Below are positions 23,426 to 35,224 of a DNA stretch of 64,000 nucleotides, piece after piece. This DNA comes from Pohlia nutans (lineage: Eukaryota; Streptophyta; Bryopsida; Bryales; Mniaceae), in contig CM040100.1 of the NCBI GenBank assembly GCA_022496805.1, positions 17,141,009 to 17,205,008 on the forward strand, in the 5' to 3' direction. The number at the start of each line of letters is the position of its first letter. The stretch's first letter is position 1. The notes under the pieces are model-generated. The model was given only the letters and a program-made list of their open reading frames with translations. It was not told the origin of the DNA and did no database searches. The translations under genes and the position numbers were made by a program.

Positions 23426-24115
23426 CACGTTCCCAAGTTCGCGCACGTTTCCAAGTTCGCGCACGTTCGCAAGTTCACACAGGCAGGCAGGAGGGGTCCG
23501 ATGGCGGGCGATGTTTCTGGTTCAGTGTTGATGGCGGGCGATGCTTCTGCTCCGGCGATGGCGGGCGTTGCTTCTGGTTTCTGATGGCGGGCGATTATTT
23601 TTGCTTCTGGTTCGGAGATGGCTTCTCATGCTTCTGGTCTTCGCGAGGAGTTAGTCAGGGTTTCGTGAGGTCAGGGTTTCGGATCAGGGGTGCAGAGTCA
23701 GTGAGGGACGAAGAGACAGTGTGCGAACCGGAGTCTGTGCGATCGCGATCAGGGTGCGATCGGAGGGAGTAAGCGATCCTCAGTTTTCGCAGGTGAGAGC
23801 CACCGTGAGGGTCCTCAGTTTTTGCAGGTGGCCAGCGGAGCGATCAGGGTGCGCGTCAGTCAGGGTTTCGTGAGGTCAGGGTTTCGTGGGGAGTCCGGAG
23901 TCAGGGTTTCGGAGTCAGTGAGGAGCGGAGTCACAGTCAGGGTTTTTGAGCGGACTGAGGGTTTGAGCGGATCAGGGGTGCAGAGTCAGTGAGGGACGGA
24001 GAGACAGTGTGCGATCCGGAGTGTGTGCGATCCGGAGGGAGTTTGCGATCCGGAGGGAGTAAGCGATCCTGAGTTTTCGGAGCCAGGGGTGCAGCGTCAG
24101 CGATCCGTGAGGGAG
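23426..24115 (+). repeat. Repetitive GC-rich leader of the HUH element
   Basis: Three layers of repeats: CCAAGTTCGCGCACGTT-type units at 23426-23480; GATGGCGGGCGATG units about every 27-30 bp at 23500, 23530, 23557 and 23583; and a block (CAGGGGTGCAGAGTCAGTGA, then GGGACG, GAGACAGTGTGCGA) at about 23683-23770 repeated near 23968-24055. GTCAGGGTTTCG recurs between them. Probably promoter plus untranslated leader; a candidate 5' UTR intron follows, with donor CAG|GTCAGT at 24193 and acceptor GTGCAG at 24300. Confidence 0.65.
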
Positions 24116-24325
24116 GGAACTCAACTTCGGCTGGCGCAGGCTCAACTTCGGCTGGCGAACCGCTGCCTGCTTCGGTGAGCGATCGAGGCTGCAGGTCAGT
24201 TGTTTTTTTTTTTTTTTTTTTTGGAGTTTTTTTCTTTTTCCAATTCATTCAACTATGTTGTGCATTCATTCTAATGCTGTGCATTTCTGGCTAAGTGCAG
24301 GCACATAAACAGAGACGCCCTAAAT

Positions 24326-25741
24326 ATGGTTTCCACAAGCCAAGCACTGAAGGCTGCAGCACGCAAAAAAAAGTCTGCAGCCTCAGATGCATTGGTTACA
24401 CAGCCACTGCATACACAACCCTAGATGCCATTGGCAACAGAAGTTATTATGAAGAAGACAACGGAAGTTTCAGTCTTGGCTTCGAAACTTGGGGCATCTT
24501 CCAAGACCCCAGCAGGTTCTCCATCGAGCTCTCCATTGAAGAGAGCTGCAGCTGTCTCTGCTAAGATAGTTGCAAGTGCAAAGAAGCCTGCAGGCTCTCA
24601 AAAACCCCCAAGAACCTCCAAAAATCCCAGCCAAACTACAAAAGCTTCCAAAGTTGGAGAACCTTCTACAAGTACAGCTGCAAAAGCAGCAGCTGTAACT
24701 ATCAAAAAGCCACGTGGTGTCTATCGCATACCTCCGAAATCCTTGGATGTCAGTGTGACCATAGCTGTGGGGTCAGTTGACATTCCGTTGCACTTGCTTG
24801 CGGTGGTCGAGGATTTCATTGAGAAAGAATGCATTTCCAGAAACTGTTCCATTGAGAGAGGAGGTGCTCTTATGAGACTCCATTTTCAGATGGTCATTCG
24901 AATTGTGTCTACATCAGCCATCATGGTTAGTAGGCTGATTAAAAAGTACCTTGGAAGGGATGATCCAACCATAGCCCCACCTGGTCATCACGTCAGCTCG
25001 AAAGCGCTTCGTGGTACTGGTCTGCACACATTCATTGGAATGGTTGGTTACTGTGTGAAAGACCGCGCTGAGGATCATTTCCAATTCGTTCACCGAAATG
25101 TGACTGATGATATGATTCAGGAGAGCATTGACGAATATGTCAAATATGGCACACCGTTTGCAAAGAACCGAGTTATTCTAACCCATACAAATCTTGTTGA
25201 GAAGGCCGCGGTGTGGAACCAGTACAAGGGGAAAAAGTTGTTGGGAAACATTCTTCCCGGTGTACTTCTTCAGATGCTCAGGAGCGGCACTTATCTTCCC
25301 TCTGCTTCGTGGGTAGTACCGGTACGGCAGGGGGGCATGGATTATACAAGAGCTGCTGCTCTCTGGAAGTGCATGATATCTCCAAGCACTCTTGAAATGG
25401 ATGATATATGCCAAATTTTCTTTGAGAACACTACTCCAGGCTCGCGGCTTCGAGACTTAGGGAGGTAGCAGCTTGCTACGGATTTGGACGAAGCACGTGA
25501 AGGTGCCATGCATGACTACGGTGTTGACATTCAGGATGAGGTGCCGCAGGCTGTGCCGGACACTGTTATCACAATTGATGATACTCAAGAGCTGCAACGA
25601 ACGCCACAGCACGATGTTCCTGTTCACCGCGAAGAGGTCTCACATACAAGCAGTCACGGAGCTGGCGGATCAGACAGTGGATTCACACCGATGTACATTC
25701 CGGTGTTCATGCAGGATCGTGGTGTTGATCATGGATTTTAG
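24326..25741 (+). pseudogene. HUH/Rep-like endonuclease ORF with two in-frame TAG codons
   Basis: One reading frame runs from ATG 24326 to TAG 25739-25741, broken by TAG at 24422-24424 and 25466-25468. The intact middle (ATG 24425) encodes 347 residues. Residues 1-95 are Ala/Lys/Ser/Pro-rich and basic, as in nuclear DNA-binding tails. The globular part has ERGGALMRLHFQMVIRI (His at 24881, HxQ form of the HUH/Rep motif II) and HTFIGMVGYCVKDRAEDHFQ (Tyr at 25049 and Lys at 25058, a YxxK Rep motif III). These motifs in this order fit single-tyrosine HUH nucleases that nick single-stranded DNA; the replitron assignment is inference. Downstream of the second TAG the frame stays open for 90 codons with normal composition (DDTQELQRTPQHDVPVHREE), arguing it was part of the protein. 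No helicase is visible, so it is not a Helitron. Confidence 0.5.
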
Positions 25742-25990
25742 CTTTCAGGTTCAAAACATATGTGAACATTTTTCAAACTGTTATTTTGGAACTCTCTTTT
25801 GTATTTTCTTTTGTATCTCGGTTTTTGGTAATGTTCATGTACAAGGTGTTTGCAATTCTGTAATTTTTGGGGTTTTTTCTAATTTGGGGTCATCTGATAA
25901 TTTTTGGAATTTCTGGGGCTTTTTTGAGGCTTTTTGGGGTTTTTGGGGATTTTGAGCCTTTTTTTGCAATTTTGGTATTTTTTGGGGATT

Positions 25991-26027
25991 TGCCATGTGG
26001 CACCCCCTCAAGGGGGTCCATATGGCA
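25991..26027. other. Strong hairpin, right of HUH ORF
   Basis: Outer 10-bp stem with one mismatch and inner 6-bp GC stem around TCAA, 250 bp after the ORF. It may be the 3' end of the element or a transcription-related structure. It is not followed by CTRR, as a Helitron end would be. Confidence 0.65.
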
Positions 26028-26228
26028 CATGAAAAATTTTAAAAACAAATCTCTTTGTTTTCTCTCTTTTTATGTACCCTGAGCATTTTTGCACACAATG
26101 TACCCAGTACATTTTTGTAACTTTGTAAGGACAAAGTATCTTTACTTTGTATTAACAGGCAATAGTCACACTTCCTGCACTGTGGAGAGGATGTAAGTCA
26201 CATTACAGGAACTTTGAAATCAGGAGAC

Positions 26229-26241
26229 TATTTTGAATGTA
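26229..26241. repeat. Target site duplication at 3' end of LINE A
   Basis: TATTTTGAATGTA, repeated exactly at 44543-44555. It abuts the TATC repeats that end the element. Confidence 0.85.
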
Positions 26242-26477
26242 GATAGATAGAAACACCAACCCTATAAAAGGGCCGTCGTGAATAAAGTGTCCGTTCGTAA
26301 TGTCAATGACCCGATGCCCACCGGACAAAGGGACATTGGAACAATACTACTCTCCCCTTTCGAGGATGGACACTATGGTAACCGAAACAAAGTAACAGTA
26401 ATAGTAACAAAAGATAAAAGTGAAGTAATGATGGTTGAGTGCTAGTTTGTATAAAGGTATAATTAGAGTTAAGTTTT

Positions 26478-26555
26478 ATCACCAAGTCATGAGTTCTTTG
26501 GTTGGTTGGTGAAGGGCGTTTTATCACAATTATGTGGTCCGGGTTCGAAACCAAT
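26478..26555 (+). other. tRNA-like Pol III promoter, antisense in LINE A 3' UTR
   Basis: On the plus strand (opposite the LINE): an A-box-like ACCAAGTCATGAG at 26480 and a B-box GGTTCGAAACC at 26542-26552, preceded by GGTCCG. The same arrangement is present in copy B. It is not a foldable full tRNA, so it is not called as a tRNA gene. Confidence 0.5.
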
Positions 26556-26723
26556 TGGGCTCGTCGAGCAGTGGTGTGATATACATGGTTTGGTGTTGCT
26601 TAGTAAGTTATTATCGCAAAAAAGTTGTACCAACCAACCGGCCCTTCCTATGCCCTGAGACAAGTTTGACCTAGTTGTTTGAAAGAGTGGCTAGCAGTGG
26701 TTTACACCACTACCCCTCCTCTT

Positions 26724-29700
26724 TTAATGTATTACTTCTGTTGGTATTGTTTGATTATTCTCTATACGTCTTTTATGTAAAAGGATAGATCCGGCATATT
26801 GTATGGCAATGGTATTTATTGCTTTGAATGTGTGTTTTATGGAAGTTTCGCAAATGTTGAATTTTGTTTCTAGTTGTTTCATTGAGGGGACGTGTGTGGT
26901 TCCTCTGACTCCAGCTGTAATGACTATGATAGGATCTACTTTCCAACCTTGTTGTATGATGTTATTAATTAGAGGTTGATATTTTAAAATTTTCCTGCCA
27001 ATTGTTTCTGGTGAATATCTGTCATTTGTGTATGTGAATTCTATAAATTGTATGGTTAAGTTATCATCGGGGTTTAGCGGAGGTGGACTTTGGTATGGGA
27101 GGCCTTTAATGCATAGTATATCTGGTTTGAATCTTGCATTACATTGACATCTTTGTTGATTACAAGTACATGGTAATAACCATGGAGGAACTGTGTTTTT
27201 TTGTGGGTTATTGTTGAATGTGCCCGCATTCATGAGGGTGTAGCATCTTGATTTATTTGAGGATAGTATTAATTTTCTTAATTCCCATACCGCTTTGTTA
27301 TGTCTTTTGGTTCTTAGTGCGTGTATATGGTGTTGTTTACATAATAAAAGTACGTGTAGCCATGTATCTGCATCTTGTGAGTTGCAGATGGGACATGTTT
27401 TTGAGGGGAATCTTTGTATGCCAAAAATTAATTGCTTTCTCACATTACCCATGTATTGACCGGTTCTAAATTTTAGTATGCTTGTTTTTTGTGAGTCTGT
27501 TATTTCTGGATTATTCCAAAAGTCATTGGACATTTCGTTATCTATGATGGGGTTTGTTGTCCATTTGTTAATGTTGGGAAAGTCTTCTGCCAGTATTTCT
27601 AGGTTATTTACACGGTCATATTTCTTTATGTATTCTTCCAAACATCTAACTGGACCTTTGTCTGGCCGTTTATTACGACCGGCCCATGTGTCTTTTTGGA
27701 AGTAGTAAGGTGTGGTATGTGCAAATTCGTGTGGATTTGCTGCAAATTGATAACTTCTTTTCATGATAACTTCTTTTCATGGCACCTTCTTTTGCGAGTT
27801 GATCTGCGTGTTCATTTCCGTTAATTCTAGCGTGTGCTTTTACTTTATATATTGTGGTGGGTTGTGTTCGTTCTTTTAGCATTTTTACCATTGTTTCTAA
27901 TATGGTTTTATCGGCGTGGTTGTTTTGTTGGGTTGGGTGTTTTAGTTGTGTGTTTAACACGTGTATACAGTTGAGACAATCAGTAAAGATATGTGCAGGT
28001 TCGTTTATGTATTTAGTGGTGATCAGTGAAAGTGTTTCGTGTATGGCCATTAGTTCTGCTCTGAAGCATGTTTGTAGTCCAGGCAGTCTTTTTGATATTT
28101 GTACATCTGGTTTAGATGGGTTGTATATTCCATATCCTGCTTTTTCTTTTTTCCAATGGCCATCATTTGCTTCTTCTAGCGGTAAAAGGAACCATCTATG
28201 TAGTAACTATATTCTGGTAGGAATTTTAGTGTAGTGTTTATTTCGAAGTTTGGTAGGGGTATTATGTCAATGTTTTGTGGATTATTGTATGGTGGGTATA
28301 TGAGTTTGTTCCATTTTGTACTTTTGTTAACTTTTGTGTTTGGTGGTGTGGGTGGTGCTGTTTGTGTATGGTATTGCGAGATTTTTATATTTTCAATTGT
28401 TGTGTTTATGGTGTCTATTTGGTTTATTGTGCCAATGTTATTGTTTTGATGATGAATACACCATATGTGCATTGCAAGTGGTTCGTTTCGAGTTTTGTTG
28501 GGTTCTAGTGGTATTGTTGGCTCATCATATGTAATGGTATCCGCGGCAAAATGTATGATGGCATGTGTATCCGGAAAGGGTCCGTGGTATGGTGATAGAT
28601 TTTGGTACCAGTTGGTGTCTGGGATTGCTAAGATGGTGACAGTTTCATGGTCTTGTTTTGCTGCTAGTCTTGCCCAATGTATTGCTTGTTGTGCTGTTTC
28701 GGTGTCATTTGGGTGCGCATATCCGATGCCTTTCCATTTGTATTGAAAGGCTGTCCCTAGTGAGCCAAAAATCTTGTCTCTATCGAATGTTGAGTAGAAT
28801 TGGGTAGATTTCATGGAACATGTAATTGGTGAGGAAAAATATGAGTGTGTTATATTAAATGTTGTTATTAGTGTGTCTAGAATGTTGGATGGAATGGTAT
28901 GGTGTGGTGTTTTTATTGTATTCTTTTTGTGGTTTTTGTGTTCGTATCTTTGGTATAACCACACTACTTCTGTTTCAAATGTTTGTATAGCAGGTATTAG
29001 TCGTATTTCTCTGTGGATGTTGTATTTGTTGTTGTTATATTGTTGCCATAACCATTTTATTCTTGTAGTCGGAATGGTGGTGATATATTTACCGGTGTCA
29101 TTATATATGTGAGTTTTATCATTTTGTGTTTGTATGGTGCATTTGTTTGTGTCTATGTCTCTTTCTGGGTTACATTCAATTGTGGATGTTTTAATGTAGG
29201 GGATTAATGTTGGAGGTGGGATGTATCTTGTGTCTCTATTTTGTACGGGTGTAAATTGTGTATTTATGATATTTTGATAGTGTTTGTTTTTATAATTTGT
29301 GTAATATTTTGTAAGTAGGTTTAGATTACGGTGTATTACTGTTGGTAGATTTAGTGGAAATAGTTCGCGTTGTTCTAACCATTTATTGTATGTTATGTGG
29401 TTTGAGTCTATCCATTGGCATAAATAGGTGTTGTATTTTTTAGGTATTTTATATTTGTCTTTTGTTGTAATTGTTTTGTGTTTTAATATTGTGCGAATGG
29501 GGAATCTTATGGGATCGTTTTTTATGTTTTGTGGTGGGGCTGGTTGTTGTGGTGGTGGGGGTTGAGGGAGTTGTACGGGGTTTATTGGTGTTCTTGGTAT
29601 TATTCTGTGGTTATATATTTTATATTTTTCTTTTAGTGTACGGGGTGGTAAGTGTGTTCGGCATGGATTTGGGCAATCTTGTGTACATTTTGGTTCGCAG

Positions 29701-32700
29701 AAGAGTTGTTCTGCTAAGTTTAGTGCACTTTTGTCTAGTTTAGTTGGATTTTGGTAGTATATTTTGAATTCTTCTGGTGACATTAGTTTTGTGCCGTTGG
29801 GAGGGATGATTTGATTTATATTGTAAATTTTGTGTGCCATTAATTTATATAATAATTTTATGGAGAGTTTTGGGTCTAAGTGTGGAAGTTCGTTTATGAC
29901 TGTAGATCGCCATTCTTTTTCTAGTTCGGACATGTGGAGTTGGAAGTTTTCTTCTGTACTTTTTAGGTGTATACCACCTGCAGTTTTCAGAAGGAATAAT
30001 GTTCGTGTTGTTGGTGATGTAGTGCAATCTTGGCGTTTAATTCTTGGGATGTCTTCGGCACCACCGACTTTAGCAAGTATGTGTTGTATTAGTCCTTTAT
30101 ATATTATTCCTAGTCTTCCTTTGTCGTTAAGTGCATTTCGAAGTTGTTCACCAATGCATCTAAGGTAGGCATTTTTTAGGGAGAAGGCTTCTAGTCCAAA
30201 TAAATCATGAGGGAGTTGAGTTATTATGTTTGCGGTGCTTTTAGGTAGTCCGCATATTGTTTTTTGGATTGCAATAATTTTCTTGTCAAGTTTTTTAATA
30301 GTTGGTAGTGAGTATGGGACTGCAAAGAAGATGTAGGCTATGCCTGCTCTGATTACTGTGTCCACCATACTGATTCTTTGTTTAATAGTGGCAGGGCATT
30401 TTGATAGTTGTTTACATTGGTCTATTATTTTATTTGTGGTGATATGTGTTTAGAGTTTCCATTTTAGTGATGGAACTAATTGTATGCCCAAGTATACATA
30501 GGGTTCATTTTGGTGGAGTATTGGTAGTGTTTGGTCTCTGTAACTGATTTTTTGGTTTGTCATGTGGGTTTTAAATTTGTTTGGTTGCATTTTGGTTTTA
30601 TTCGGGCAACCAGTGACAGCACATTTTGTAACTCCCAAGTCCATGCCTGCCCATTCGCAGAATTTGTCAATTTTATTTATTTGTGTTTGTAATGATTTTA
30701 TATTATTTGATATGGCTGCCAAGTCATCTGCGTATGCTGCAGAACTGATTTTTATTTTTGATGTACCAAATGTGTATCCGTTTTCCCCTCTTTGTAGCCA
30801 TCTCAAGAGTGGTTCGAGAAAAATTATGAAGAGATATGGGCTAAGTGTGTCTCCTTGTATGGTGCCTCTTTGAATCGGTATTGGTTTTGTTTTGCCAAAG
30901 TGTTCACCAGTAAATATGGTGTTTGAATGGGAGTAGATGTTTTCAACTAGCATTATTGCATCTTCTGGGTATCCAAGGTCTTTCATTATAGCTAAGAGTC
31001 TTGCGTGGTTTAATGAGCCAAATGCATTTTTAAAGTCTATATATAATAGGTATATGTCTTGATTTGTGAATTTTGCGTCCTCTAGTGCTGCTATAAGGAG
31101 TTGTAGTTGTCTTGCTGTACTTCTTTCTGCTCTGAATCCTTCTTGACTATCATGTAGAATTTGGAATTTTTCACCGTATGCTGATAATATGTGTGTTAGT
31201 GTACTGGTGAAAGAATTTGTATATTGTATTTGCAAGTGCTATTGGTCTGTGGTTTGGCAGTTGTGCAGGATTTCCTTTTTTATACAGTAGTATAGTTAGA
31301 CTTATTTTCGATGAGGCTGGGATTTGTTTTTGTTTGTAGCAATGAGAAAAAAATAAAAAGAGTAATTTATGGAATCTTTCGGGCATGCTTTTTAGTATTG
31401 AGTTGGGGATTTTGTCTGGGCCTAGTGTTTTGTTGTTAGATAGGTGTTTTAGGCACATTTCATATGTTTCTTGATCAAAGTGCTTATACAGTGGTATTTG
31501 TGGATTTCCTCTTTTTTCTATTACAAAACCATCAAAGTCGTGCCATGGGTATTGTCTCACTCCGCAAGTGTATTGTGTTGGGTGTTCTAGTTGGTAGTAA
31601 CATGATTGGATCCATTCTTGTTGATCATGTTCTTGTGTTGGGAGTGGTGGGATGGTTACGTTTGTATGGATTTTTAGTTCTTCGATTATTGGATGTGTTT
31701 ACCAATTTTGTATATATTTTTGTTATGTAAATTATTTTTCTAATTAAATGGTAGGTGGATAGGTGTCTTTTCCATGTTTTTTGTAATTTTCTTGGTAAGA
31801 AGCCTCCTTGTTGTGAGGTATGGTTTGTTAATGTCGGTAACGGAAGTGCACTACAAGTATCTTGAATTTTATCAGATATTTTTTGTATCATGTGATCTAG
31901 TTTTGAGCATGATGTTTGCCATTGTTTGTTTGTTAGTTGATCATTTGATAGTATTGTTATAAGTTCATTTATTTGTAGTGAATTTTCTTCGAAATATTCT
32001 ATTTTGAATTTTTCTATATTTTCTTGTGGTATGGGGTTAAGAATTCTCAATGTTTTATTTGCTATTGGTATAGGTCTTGCTAGTAAGATGTTTGGTGGTA
32101 TGTATAATGTTACTGGTGAGTGGTCAGAATTAAGGTTATGGTCATTGTTTGTGATTGATATGTATAGAATATTATCTGGTGTTTTAATGTAGTATCCATC
32201 TATTAGGCTGGTTTGTTTATAGTTTTGTCCCCCTTGTCTGGAATATGGGCAATCTGTTGGGATGTATTCTAATTGGAGATTATTTGTAAATGCTCTCCAT
32301 TCGATGTCTTCTGTTTGTGGTGGGGTCGTGTCTATTCCATTTTGGCGTCCAATAAGTGCTATATCTCTGTTAAAGTCACCGCACAGTATGTGTATGGTAT
32401 TTGGATGCGCATTGATTGTTGAGTTATGTTTTGTTGAATCATTGGTATATATATTGTATGTCCTCTGCATGTGATGGCATATATATGTGAAGAATTAGCC
32501 AAGTTTGTAGTGGTTTGTTGTCTATTTTTATTATTTGTAGATAGGGTGATATTTCTTTGGGGGTTGGGATTTTGGTGATATTGTCGGGATATGCGTATTT
32601 TTGGTGTATTAGTGTAAGGAGACCTCCTCTTGCGGGAATGTATGGCATTCTTTGTTGCATACATCTTGTTAGGGCATGAGTGTTGTTAAAAATTAATTTG

Positions 32701-33582
32701 TATTTTGGGAATAGGTTTTGTATGTATTTGGTGGATTTTGTAGCAGTTAGTTTAGTTTCTTGTATTGTGATGAAAGCGGGTTCATCAGGTGTGTTGGCAA
32801 TTAGTTTATGCAGATTTGGAAGAGTCGTATTCAGTGATGAGGCATTCCATGTAATAAATCTCGTATTATAATTTGTTGTATGTATTTCTTGTGGTTGTAG
32901 TGTGGGTATGTTTGGAAGTGGTGGGGGATGAGTATATTCATGTAGTGGTTCATATATTTTTAAAGTTTTTTCTAATAAGTTGGTAGGAAGAAAAGGGAAT
33001 TTATCAGTCATGTTTTGGAGGGTTGTAGTATCGTTGTGTTGATGAATGAAATTGTAGATTTCTTTGTGGATGGTATTTGGTGGGTTTAATAAATTTTTGG
33101 TTATTTTCTATGAATTCTGTGTATGGGTGTTTAGTTGAGATGTGTCTTTCAGGCGGGTTTTGTAATAGTGACATTTTTTCTAGTAATAGTGTTGTCCAAT
33201 CAGGATTTGAAATTTGTATTAGGATTTGGTCACATGTTTCTTTTGATGGATTGATTGTGATGATGAGTGCGTATAGTATTCTTGGAGGTGGGTGATGTTG
33301 GTTTCGGTATATATAATTTGATATGTGTGGATAGTCATTACTAGCTTCTGCGTGATTTGGATGTGTTATGTTTAGGATAGGTGAGAATTGTTTTGCTAAA
33401 TGTTGGTACTCTGGTTGAAGCTTAATCGTACTTGGCATAAAGTATGTTTTGGATCTTCTTTTATGTGTGGGTGGGTGTGTTTTTAGTAAGTCGGGTATGG
33501 GCCCGGGGTTGGTTTCGATGTCCCCACATAATATTAATATTTGGTGAGAAAAGTTTCTTTTTAGAGGAGATTTTTGGGCCAT
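26724..33582 (-). pseudogene. LINE A ORF2: 2A-like, APE, RT, RNase H, CCHC, restriction-like endonuclease
   Basis: Start ATG 33582-33580 (MAQKSPLKRNFS, then the 2A-like motif). APE: FITWNASS, ITIQETKLT, ILCGDFNRD, NSDHSPV (about 32850-32050), holding the catalytic Asn, Glu, Asp and His. RT (about 31450-30450): YLLYIDFKNAFG, IQRGTIQGDTLSP, AYADD (30734-30723). Then about 700 residues with CEPKCTQDCPNPC and an unassigned domain. RNase H: IFTDCLN, NGNEHADQLAKE (28050-27770). Finger CPIC..H-x4-C with RHNKAVW. Restriction-like nuclease: FKPDILCIKG (PD at 27125-27120), FIEFTYTNDR, KILKYQPL. At least six frame breaks separate these segments; one is a 16-bp tandem duplication at 27749-27780. Family knowledge: APE or RLE nicks the target, RT primes on it. 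Confidence 0.85.
33499..33525 (-). other. 2A-like ribosome-skipping motif in LINE A
   Basis: Encodes GDIETNPGP preceded by HQILILC, a full match to the D-x-E-x-N-P-G-P 2A consensus with the upstream Gly, 20-28 residues from the ORF2 start codon. Separation would fall between the last Gly and Pro. Confidence 0.85.
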
Positions 33583-33614
33583 TTTTTCTTTTTTCTTTTT
33601 TCTTTGTTTATTTT

Positions 33615-33638
33615 GGACGAGGCCGGTAGGCCGAGTCC
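33615..33638 (-). other. Conserved inter-ORF hairpin, LINE A copy 1
   Basis: Stem arms GGAC/GTCC and GGCC/GGCC with a symmetric TC/TC internal loop and TACC apex, ending 32 nt upstream of the ORF2 ATG. Identical to 34305-34328 and covarying with 52742-52765. Confidence 0.75.
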
Positions 33639-34304
33639 AGTTATTTTGTTTGTTGGTTTTTTTATTTTTGTTGGGGTATTTGTTTTTGGGATTTTTGATA
33701 TTTCTTTTTGTTTTGTGTATTATTATTATTTTTGTATGTTGTTTGTATTTGTGAAAAATTATTATGTCATTTTTATTTGTTTTGAGTTTGGTATCGGTAT
33801 TGGTATTTATGTTGGTGTTTATGTTGATATTTAATTTGGTGTTTGTATTGGCATTTTTAGTGGTGTTGATATTTGTATTGGTATTTGTGTGTATATTTTT
33901 ATTGGTTTTTAGATTGATATTTATATTAGTATTTGAAGTGGTATTTGTAGTATTTTCTTCATTGTGTAAAAGTAAAAGGTGTTGGGGAAATATTTTATTT
34001 GAAAAGAGATGGGTTTTTTCTTTGTTCATTATGTTATTAATATTGGGTTTTATATTTTGATTTGTTTGTCTTGTGTAAGTTTGTTGGTGTTTTTTTGTTT
34101 CGAACTTGGGGTTCTTGGGGTTCCCAAGTAGCCCAAGTTTGAACTTTATTGTGTTGTTGTTGTTTTTCTTATTCTTCTTCTTCTTCTTCTTTTTCTCTAT
34201 TTTTTGGTTTTGATTATGTTTATTTGTTTTTTGTTTACTTATTGTTGTTTTTATTGTAGTCGTTTTTTGTTGTTGTTGTTGTTGTTGTTGTTTTTTTTGT
34301 TTTT

Positions 34305-34328
34305 GGACGAGGCCGGTAGGCCGAGTCC
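34305..34328 (-). other. Conserved inter-ORF hairpin, LINE A copy 2
   Basis: Exact second copy of the 24-base hairpin, 690 bp upstream of the first, set in CAA/poly-A-rich linker sequence. Confidence 0.75.
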
Positions 34329-35224
34329 ATTGTTGTTGTTTTAGGTTTTTTTTTGTTGTTGTCCATTGTTTGGAAGGTTTTTTATGTTTTAGGTTGTCTG
34401 GGGTATTTAGTTTATTTTGTTCTGAGGTGTGGTTATGTAGGGTTTTTGGTAATTATAGTTATATATTATATTGTTTTTATTGAGGGTTTTGTTTTGTATG
34501 TATTTCACATTTGTATTAGTGTTTACGTGAGTAGATATAATTTGGTGTGTTAATATATATTTTGTTTTACATTTTTTTGTTGATTTTTTGGGTATGTATG
34601 TTTTTGTGATTTTTGGGTTTTTGTTGTGGTTTTTGTGTTTTATTTTATATTGGTATGTTTTGGGTCTTTTGTGGTGTTTTAATTTTGTGTGATTTGTGTA
34701 TTTTTTATTTTTGTTTTTATTATTTTTTGTGATGTATGTTGTTATTTTGGTTATGTGTTTTTGGGTTTTAGTAATTGAATTTTTAAGAATGTGATTTTTT
34801 GGTGTGTTATTTTTTTGTATTTTTGTGATTTTGTTTTGGTTTGGTATAATGGTTTTTTGTATATTGGTATGTAGTTGTATATTGTATTTGGTATAAGTAT
34901 GTATTTTTGTTTTATATATTGTTTTTGGTATATTATTTGGATACATACTTTGTATAAAAGTATCATATCTAGACATGTATTTGTATTTAGTATTTGGTAT
35001 ATGTATATACCTTTTTATTATTGTATTTTTTTGAATACATACCTAGTGTATAGATACCGTATTGGTATCTGTATTTTTTGGTCTTTTTTGAGGGTATATT
35101 ATACTATATACTATGTATAAATAAGTAGTATTGTACGAGTAGGCTACTAAGTATACTATACTATGTAGTAGAATAATACTGTAGTATGTAGTAAATACTA
35201 TGTATTCTATTATGAGATCTTCGA

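Larger units (their letters stand above)
23318..26027 (+). mobile_element. Putative HUH-endonuclease (replitron-like) transposon bounded by hairpins
   Basis: The span is defined by two strong palindromes around the HUH-like ORF: left 23318-23353 (arms TTTCGGG and GGCCCGG), right 25991-26027 (outer arms TGCCATGTGG / CCATATGGCA, inner ACCCCC / GGGGGT). Rep/HUH elements use hairpins as nicking or termination sites, so these are candidate termini. The true ends and any target duplication could not be fixed. The leader is GC-rich and internally repetitive, unlike the AT-rich surroundings, which suggests transposed DNA. Confidence 0.5.
33583..35224 (-). other. LINE A linker between ORF1 and ORF2
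   Basis: Extremely A-rich on the sense strand, with CAA and AAT repeats. Frames here encode only Asn/Lys/Thr-rich low complexity (NTNININL-type), so I read it as untranslated linker holding the two hairpins. It may act in reinitiation or internal entry for ORF2; this is inference. Confidence 0.6.

Noticed and set aside
25991..26027. Helitron 3' end
   Set aside because: The hairpin is not followed by CTRR and the ORF lacks a helicase domain.
33640..34310. Asn/Thr-rich protein encoded by the LINE A linker
   Set aside because: Result of reading A-rich linker; the equivalent region of copy B has no such frame.
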